In this document: piece by piece, positions 59,414 to 64,000 of the stretch | Position numbering within the stretch: position 1 is the stretch's first letter | Layout: each line of letters begins with the position of its first letter | Origin: Burkholderia sp. BCC0322 | GTDB taxonomy: Bacteria > Pseudomonadota > Gammaproteobacteria > Burkholderiales > Burkholderiaceae | NCBI RefSeq assembly: GCF_902833045.1 | Contig: NZ_CADFDU010000002.1 | Span: forward strand, 868,001 to 932,000 | Reading direction: 5' to 3' | Length of the DNA: 64,000 nt | Notes under the pieces: model-generated | What the model saw: the letters and a program-made list of their open reading frames with translations, nothing else | Databases searched by the model: none | What the model was told of the DNA's origin: nothing | Program-made: the position numbers and the translations under genes

Positions 59414-59743
59414 TCAGGCGCGTTCCTGCACGCAGACCCACGGCGATACGACGACCGCCCACAGCTCCGGGTTGCGCGCCGCGTAGTCGGCGGCGGTTTC
59501 GGCCGGCATGCGCGCGACGAGGCCTGCCGACAGCCAGCGCGTGACCTGCTCGGCATCGTCGGCGGCAACGGCTTCCGCGACGCTGACGAGATCGAGGTCG
59601 CGTGCAACGGACAGCAGCTTGCCCTGCGCGAAGAAGCGTTCGAGATCGCACCAGTCGATCTTGGCGGTTTCGCCGAGGAGTTTGGCGTAGAGCGGGCTGT
59701 GCGACGCGCTCGCGTCGGAGTGGTGATCAGAGGAAGAGGACAT
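59414..59743 (-). CDS. DUF2288 domain-containing protein
   Basis: A 109-residue cytoplasmic protein. LYAKLLGETAKIDWCDLERFFAQGKLL near residue 20 and the C-terminal ELWAVVVSPWVCVQE are the DUF2288 family signature. No function is known for the family. The start is the ATG at 59743; an ATG 33 bases upstream would add a short basic stretch. A GAGGAAGAGG-like region on the plus strand is serine-rich coding here and not a ribosome site. It precedes the MATE gene. Confidence 0.8.
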   Translation of the reverse strand: MSSSSDHHSDASASHSPLYAKLLGETAKIDWCDLERFFAQGKLLSVARDLDLVSVAEAVAADDAEQVTRWLSAGLVARMPAETAADYAARNPELWAVVVSPWVCVQERA

Positions 59744-59819
59744 CGTTTTCTTGGAATGACTGCGTAGTGGCGCCACTATAAACCATCCGGCCGGGCGGGC
59801 GGCGCGGGTGGCGGCCGGC

Positions 59820-61439
59820 CTACGCGTCGCGCAGCGCGCGGCGCACGATCTTGCCGGTCGCGGTCATCGGCAGGCTGTCGACGAATGCGATCGCGCGCGG
59901 ATACTCGTGCGCGGCGAGGCGTGTGCGCACATGTGCCTGCAGCGCCTGCACGAGCGCGTCGTCGCCGGTGTGGCCAGGATTCAGCACCACGAACGCCTTG
60001 ACGATCTCGGTGCGCGTTGCGTCGGGCACGCCGACGACGGCCGCCGTCCGCACCGCAGGATGCGTGAGCAGGCAGTCCTCGATCGGGCCCGGGCCGATCC
60101 GGTAGCCGGCGCTCGTGATCACGTCGTCGTCGCGGCCGACGAAGCGCACGAAGCCGTCAGCGTCGATCATGCCCGTGTCGCCAGTGAGCAGGTAGTCGCC
60201 GGCGAACTTGTCGCGCGTTGCGTCGGCGTTACGCCAGTATTCGAGGAACATCACCGGGTCGGGGCGGCGCACCGCAATGCGCCCTTCGACGCCGGGCGGC
60301 AGCGGCATGCCTTCCGCGTCGACGATCGCGACCGCATGGCCGGGCACCGCCTTGCCGATCGCGCCTGGCCGCGCGTCGAACAGCGCCGCGCACGACGACA
60401 GCACCATGTTGCACTCGGTTTGCCCGTAGAACTCGTTGATCGTCACGCCGAGTGCATCACGCCCCCAGGCCGTCAGTTCGGTGCCGAGCGATTCCCCGCC
60501 GCTCGCGACGGATTTCAGCGACAGCGCGTAGCGTTCGCGCGGCGCCGGGACGGAGCGCATCAGCTTCAACGCGGTGGGCGGCAGGAATGCATGGGTGACG
60601 CCGTGCCGTGCCATCAGCGCGAATGCCGCGTCGCCGTCGAATTTTTCGAAGCGGCGCGCAAGCACGGGCACGCCGTGATGCCATGACGGCAGCAGCACGT
60701 CGAGCAGGCCGCCGATCCATGCCCAGTCGGCGGGCGTCCAGAACAGGCGCGCGTCGCGCGGGAAGCACTGCTGCGACATCTCGACGCCTGGCAGGTGGCC
60801 CAGCAGCACGCGATGTGCGTGCAGTGCGCCTTTCGGTTTGCCCGTCGTGCCGGATGTATAGATGATGACCGCCGGATCGTCGGCGGCCGTATCGGCCGGT
60901 ATGAAGTCGGGCGTTTCGGCGGCGAGCGCTGCGTCATAACGCAGCACGCCCGGATGATCGGGCGCATCGTCGCCGGTGCAGTAGACGGTATGCAGTGCCG
61001 GCAACCGGGCGCGCAGCGGCGCGATCTTCGCGTAGCCGGCCGCGTCGGTGACGAGCGCAGCCGCCTCGCTGTTCGCGAGCCGGTATTCGAGCGCATCGAT
61101 GCCGAACAACGTGAACAGCGGCACCGCGATCGCGCCGAGCTTGTACGCGGCGAGGTGCGCGATGGCCGTTTCGGGGCCCTGCGCGAGAAAGATGCCGATG
61201 CGATCGCCGCGCCCCAGGCCTGCGCGCACAAAGTTGTTCGCGAGCCGGCTAGACGCATTCCTCAGGTCGTCGAACGTGAGGCGAAAAACGTCGCCTTGCG
61301 CCGTTTCGTGGATCAGTGCGAGGCGTCCGCTGCCGTCTGCCCATTTGTCGCAGACGTCCACGCCAATGTTGTAGCGCGCCGGAATCTCCCACGCGAAGCG
61401 GGAGAGCAGGTCGTCATAGCAGTCGGCGGCGGGCAGCAT
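59820..61439 (-). CDS. AMP-dependent acyl-CoA synthetase
   Basis: A 539-residue ANL-superfamily enzyme. The P-loop IIYTSGTTGKPKGALH is near residue 185, the adenine site INEFYGQTECNMV near 335, the hinge GDTGMIDADGFVRFVGRDDDVI near 420, and the C-terminal lysine in PMTATGKIVRR near 530. It makes an acyl-AMP and then an acyl-CoA. The general look is that of acetyl- or medium-chain acyl-CoA synthetases (ACSM type). It stands alone on its strand, so the substrate is not indicated by context. Confidence 0.85.
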   Translation of the reverse strand: MLPAADCYDDLLSRFAWEIPARYNIGVDVCDKWADGSGRLALIHETAQGDVFRLTFDDLRNASSRLANNFVRAGLGRGDRIGIFLAQGPETAIAHLAAYKLGAIAVPLFTLFGIDALEYRLANSEAAALVTDAAGYAKIAPLRARLPALHTVYCTGDDAPDHPGVLRYDAALAAETPDFIPADTAADDPAVIIYTSGTTGKPKGALHAHRVLLGHLPGVEMSQQCFPRDARLFWTPADWAWIGGLLDVLLPSWHHGVPVLARRFEKFDGDAAFALMARHGVTHAFLPPTALKLMRSVPAPRERYALSLKSVASGGESLGTELTAWGRDALGVTINEFYGQTECNMVLSSCAALFDARPGAIGKAVPGHAVAIVDAEGMPLPPGVEGRIAVRRPDPVMFLEYWRNADATRDKFAGDYLLTGDTGMIDADGFVRFVGRDDDVITSAGYRIGPGPIEDCLLTHPAVRTAAVVGVPDATRTEIVKAFVVLNPGHTGDDALVQALQAHVRTRLAAHEYPRAIAFVDSLPMTATGKIVRRALRDA

Positions 61440-61616
61440 CGAGGGGTCTCGTGGAGGCGAACGTGGTGTCGAGCGAACGGCTTACATCAGGATTTCACGC
61501 AGACGAATCCACAATGGCGTCTGAGGGTAGGGAATCTTCGTACTCGTCCAATAGCCTCGGCTCAGTGCAGGATTCCACAATGACGCATAAGATCACTAAA
61601 AAATCAGTGTGTGACC

Positions 61617-61736
61617 ATGGATTTGCTTCTGATAGCTGCGGGGTTCAGCCTGATCGGAATCGGCGTACTGGTAGCGTTTGCTCGCCACGTCGATCCGTTG
61701 TCCGGCCGTTTCACCGGACGTCTGCGTAAGCGCTGA
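61617..61736 (+). CDS. Tiny single-pass membrane protein candidate
   Basis: A 39-residue reading frame with a convincing transmembrane helix (LLLIAAGFSLIGIGVLVAFA, residues 3-22) followed by a basic tail (GRFTGRLRKR). The positive-inside pattern suggests an N-out, C-in small protein. The ribosome site is weak (GTGTGTG ahead of the ATG), and the frame is short, so it may be chance, but the composition is unlike shadow sequence. It lies in the 368-bp gap between the synthetase and the NlpD-like gene, in opposite orientation to both. Confidence 0.4.
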   Translation: MDLLLIAAGFSLIGIGVLVAFARHVDPLSGRFTGRLRKR

Positions 61737-61807
61737 CATCACCTTTTCCGATTCTCACGCAGACGGCACGCGATGCGCGCCGGCATCGCGTGTCGTCCAT
61801 CGCGTGC

Positions 61808-62509
61808 TCAACGCGCCGGCAGGTAGCGTGACGGGTCGATCGATCGGCCGCCGTAGCGCAACTCGAAATGTACCGCGACGCGATCGCTGTCGCTGTTGCC
61901 CATCTCGGCGATCGACTGCCCCTGCGTAACCGACTGGCCTTCCTTCACCAGCAGCGCGCGGTTGTGCGCGTAGGCGGTCAGGTAGTCGGCGTTGTGCTTG
62001 AGGATGATCAGGTTGCCGTAGCCGCGCAACCCGTTACCGGCATAGACCACCACACCCGGCGCGGCCGCGACCACCGGCGTGCCCGGCGAGTTCGCGATGT
62101 CGATGCCCTTTGATTTCGAGCCGTCGAACGTGCGGACTACGTTGCCGGCTGCCGGCCAGATCAGCGCGATGCTCGTGGCCGGCTTGACGGCCGATTCGAC
62201 CGGTGCGGAAGGCGCAGGGCGGGCCCGGCCGGCACTGCCGGTGCCGGTGGTCGACGGCGTCGACGCGGTGGTCGTGCCGGGCGGCGGCGCGACGCGCAGC
62301 ACCTGGCCGACTTCGATCGCATCGGGATTCGTCATCTGGTTCCAGCGCACGATGTTCGATACCGACGTGCGGTTGTCGCGCGCAATCTTGTAGAGCGTAT
62401 CGCCGCGCTCGACGCGATAGAACCCGGGGCCGACAGGCGCGGAGCCGCACGCGACGAGCAGGGCGGCGCAGGCGGCTGCGAAGAGTCGCTTCGTTGTTGT
62501 TCCGAACAT
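61808..62509 (-). CDS. NlpD-like LysM/LytM-domain lipoprotein (amidase activator type)
   Basis: A 233-residue outer-membrane lipoprotein. The signal ends with lipobox VAC (LLVACGSAPVG). A LysM peptidoglycan-binding module lies at about residues 30-75 (FYRVERGDTLYKIARDNRTS). The C-terminal LytM/M23 domain is at about 130-230, with GNGLRGYGNLIILKHNADYLTAYAHN. The zinc His of active M23 enzymes is missing (SKSKGIDIA), as in E. coli NlpD, so it more likely activates a murein amidase such as AmiC during division. It is not next to surE, pcm or rpoS, the usual nlpD context, so it may be a second copy. Confidence 0.85.
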   Translation of the reverse strand: MFGTTTKRLFAAACAALLVACGSAPVGPGFYRVERGDTLYKIARDNRTSVSNIVRWNQMTNPDAIEVGQVLRVAPPPGTTTASTPSTTGTGSAGRARPAPSAPVESAVKPATSIALIWPAAGNVVRTFDGSKSKGIDIANSPGTPVVAAAPGVVVYAGNGLRGYGNLIILKHNADYLTAYAHNRALLVKEGQSVTQGQSIAEMGNSDSDRVAVHFELRYGGRSIDPSRYLPAR

Positions 62510-62661
62510 TGAACCTCGCAAAACCCTGCCGCTCGTGACGCGGCAGGCAACACAAAACGTCCGATTTTAACGGGTTCGACCCGCGTACCGCAGTTTGGGT
62601 CGTTGCCGGGGCTGTCGCGCGCCGGTTCGGCGCGCTGCGAATTGACGTCTCGGCCGGCGAA

Positions 62662-63573
62662 TCAGCCGGCGAGCGGGAGGACGCGAATCCGCAGGGTGGC
62701 CGTTTCGCTCGCGCCCGGCGCGAGCATGCGCAGCCCGCGGCCGTTGTGGATCGCATCCGGCAGGCCGAGCCACGGTTCGACGCAATAGAAGTCCGAATCC
62801 GGCTTTTCGGTCCAGGTCGTGACCGCGTACCACGGGATCGAACCCGGCACGTCGAGCGCGATCTCGATCGTGCGGCGGCGGCCCGGCATCACGATGCGCA
62901 CCGGCGTGGGCGGCGCGCCGTCGAGGCAGTGGAAGCGGTCGAGGATGTCCGGGTTGTCGAGCTGATAATGGGCTTCGCCCGGTTCGGGCGTGCTGATCGA
63001 GCCGTCCGCCTGCTGCATGCAACGGTGCGTCGGCGGCAGTTCGAGCGTGGTTTCGGCGCGTTCGCCGTGCGGCAGCGCGAAATAAAAATGATGGCCGGCG
63101 TAGTAGGGCAGCGGCGTGTCGCCGCGGTTGATCGTCGTCAGCGCGACTTCGAGCGTGTGCGAGTCGGCCAGCCGGTAGGTCGTTTCGAACCGGAAGTCGA
63201 ACGGGTAACTGGCGCGCAGCGCGTCGGTCGCGTCGAGCGTCATCGACAGCGCGGCGCCATCGGCCGACGGCTGAGCGGCGAACGGCAGGTCGCGCGCGAA
63301 GCCGTGCATCGGCAGGTCGCGCACCACGCCGGCGGCGTCGCGCCAGCGGCCGAGTTCACCGTCGACGCGGTGACGGCCGAGGAACGGGAACAGCAGCGGG
63401 TTGCCGCCGCGCACGCGCGCGAGGTTGCTCCAGTCGGCCGTTTCCGGCCAGAAGATCACCGGTTCGCCGTCGATGTGCCATGACAGCAGGCGGCCGCCGA
63501 ATTGCGGAGCGACCCGGATGAGCGACGGGCCGGCGTGAAGTTCGTGAATGTCGTGTTGCTGGAAAGTCGGCAT
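62662..63573 (-). CDS. Aldose 1-epimerase family protein
   Basis: A 303-residue galactose-mutarotase-fold protein. VAPQFGGRLLSWHIDGEPVIF is near residue 22, the catalytic histidines are in LPMHGFARDLPF near 90 and YYAGHHFYFALP near 160, and the general acid Glu in FYCVEPWLGLPDAI near 265. It interconverts the anomers of an aldose such as glucose or galactose. The closest family appears to be the stand-alone YeaD/GalM-like type. The start is the ATG at 63573. It is alone on its strand. Confidence 0.85.
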   Translation of the reverse strand: MPTFQQHDIHELHAGPSLIRVAPQFGGRLLSWHIDGEPVIFWPETADWSNLARVRGGNPLLFPFLGRHRVDGELGRWRDAAGVVRDLPMHGFARDLPFAAQPSADGAALSMTLDATDALRASYPFDFRFETTYRLADSHTLEVALTTINRGDTPLPYYAGHHFYFALPHGERAETTLELPPTHRCMQQADGSISTPEPGEAHYQLDNPDILDRFHCLDGAPPTPVRIVMPGRRRTIEIALDVPGSIPWYAVTTWTEKPDSDFYCVEPWLGLPDAIHNGRGLRMLAPGASETATLRIRVLPLAG

Positions 63574-63743
63574 GGCGAATCGGCTTGGGCGGGTGGACGG
63601 GAACGGCGCGCTCCATTATCGGGCCGTGGCGGCTCGGGGAAAACCCTTCTCGGGAAATCGCGAGTTTTTAAGACTGTCGACGGTCGGGATAATGCCTCTA
63701 AACCGGTGATGTTGCCGGGTCATGACACTTCGTGGAGGGGGCC

Positions 63744-63830
63744 ATGGATCTGGCAATGGCAATGGGACTCGCACTGTTCGGCATGTTCACCGGCAGCACG
63801 GTATTATTTTTCTATCAGCTCGGCCGCTGA
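63744..63830 (+). CDS. Tiny hydrophobic membrane peptide
   Basis: A 28-residue reading frame, almost wholly one transmembrane helix (MGLALFGMFTGSTVLFFY). The ATG at 63744 follows a GGAGGGG ribosome site, and an intrinsic terminator begins 26 bases after the stop, so this looks like an independent expressed unit. Too short for a family call. Confidence 0.5.
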   Translation: MDLAMAMGLALFGMFTGSTVLFFYQLGR

Positions 63831-63855
63831 CGGCAATTCCTGCCGAAGTCGAAAG

Positions 63856-63882
63856 GCCCGCCATGCGAATGGCGGGCTTTTT
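63856..63882 (+). terminator. Intrinsic terminator after the tiny membrane peptide
   Basis: GCCCGCCAT (63856-63864) and ATGGCGGGC (63869-63877) form a nine-pair perfect stem with a GCGA loop, followed by five T. Confidence 0.88.
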
Positions 63883-64000
63883 GCTTTCCGAGAGCTTACA
63901 AATTGCAAGCGTTTGTGTGCATTGCCGCAATATCCAGCCAAATGCCTTGGCGCAGTAATCCGGGCTCGGCATAATCGGGGCGCGTTTTTTCGGACGCGCA

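Overview
The window is high-GC (about two thirds G+C by eye) with dense, short-gapped genes. Gene content and order (DUF4148 and DUF2288 proteins, an intracellular PHB depolymerase, an OlsB-type ornithine acyltransferase, greA-yhbY-rlmE-ftsH-folP-glmM followed by pst/pho and ppk/ppx) point to a betaproteobacterium of the genus Burkholderia, most likely the cepacia complex and its main chromosome. This assignment rests on family recognition, not on a database search.

Region by region. 1-10 kb: a carnitine/3-hydroxyacyl-CoA dehydrogenase-like gene, then a LysR regulator divergent from a complete malonate uptake and biotin-independent malonate decarboxylase operon (madL-madM-mdcA-C-D-E-G-B-H). 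10-16 kb: a secreted protein with a degenerate phospholipase-D fold, a phosphoribosyltransferase, a PHB depolymerase, a glutathione S-transferase, a ProP-like transporter and a YnfA-like protein. 16-21 kb: a dnaQ-rnhA-methyltransferase-gloB-mltD cluster with the same neighbours as in E. coli. 21-28 kb: an MFS permease and carA-leuE-carB. 28-35 kb: greA, DUF4149, yhbY, rlmE, ftsH, folP, glmM. 35-46 kb: a PhoB-type box array, pstSCAB-phoU-phoB-phoR, then ppk and ppx, so phosphate uptake, phosphate sensing and polyphosphate turnover lie together.

46.4-55.5 kb is the accessory segment. It has lower and patchy GC, small unrecognised ORFs, two apparent pseudogenes, and an orphan type VI secretion cassette: VgrG spike, alpha/beta-hydrolase (Tle4-like lipase), Tli4-like lipoprotein immunity protein, and PAAR tip. 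It ends at a tRNA-Pro(UGG) gene. No T6SS structural genes, integrase or transposase are visible here, so the cassette would have to use an apparatus encoded elsewhere.

56-64 kb returns to core-like genes: sixA, olsB, a small lipoprotein, a MATE exporter, DUF2288, an AMP-dependent acyl-CoA synthetase, an NlpD-like LysM/LytM lipoprotein, an aldose 1-epimerase and several tiny hydrophobic ORFs.

The most noteworthy points are the vgrG-lipase-immunity-PAAR cassette, with AT-rich patches inside both effector and immunity genes; a five-unit zinc-ribbon repeat gene broken by a TGG-to-TGA change plus a CG-dinucleotide slip; a strong intrinsic terminator directly in front of greA; a 232-nt carAB leader; and a tandem Pho-box array with one phase break upstream of pstS.
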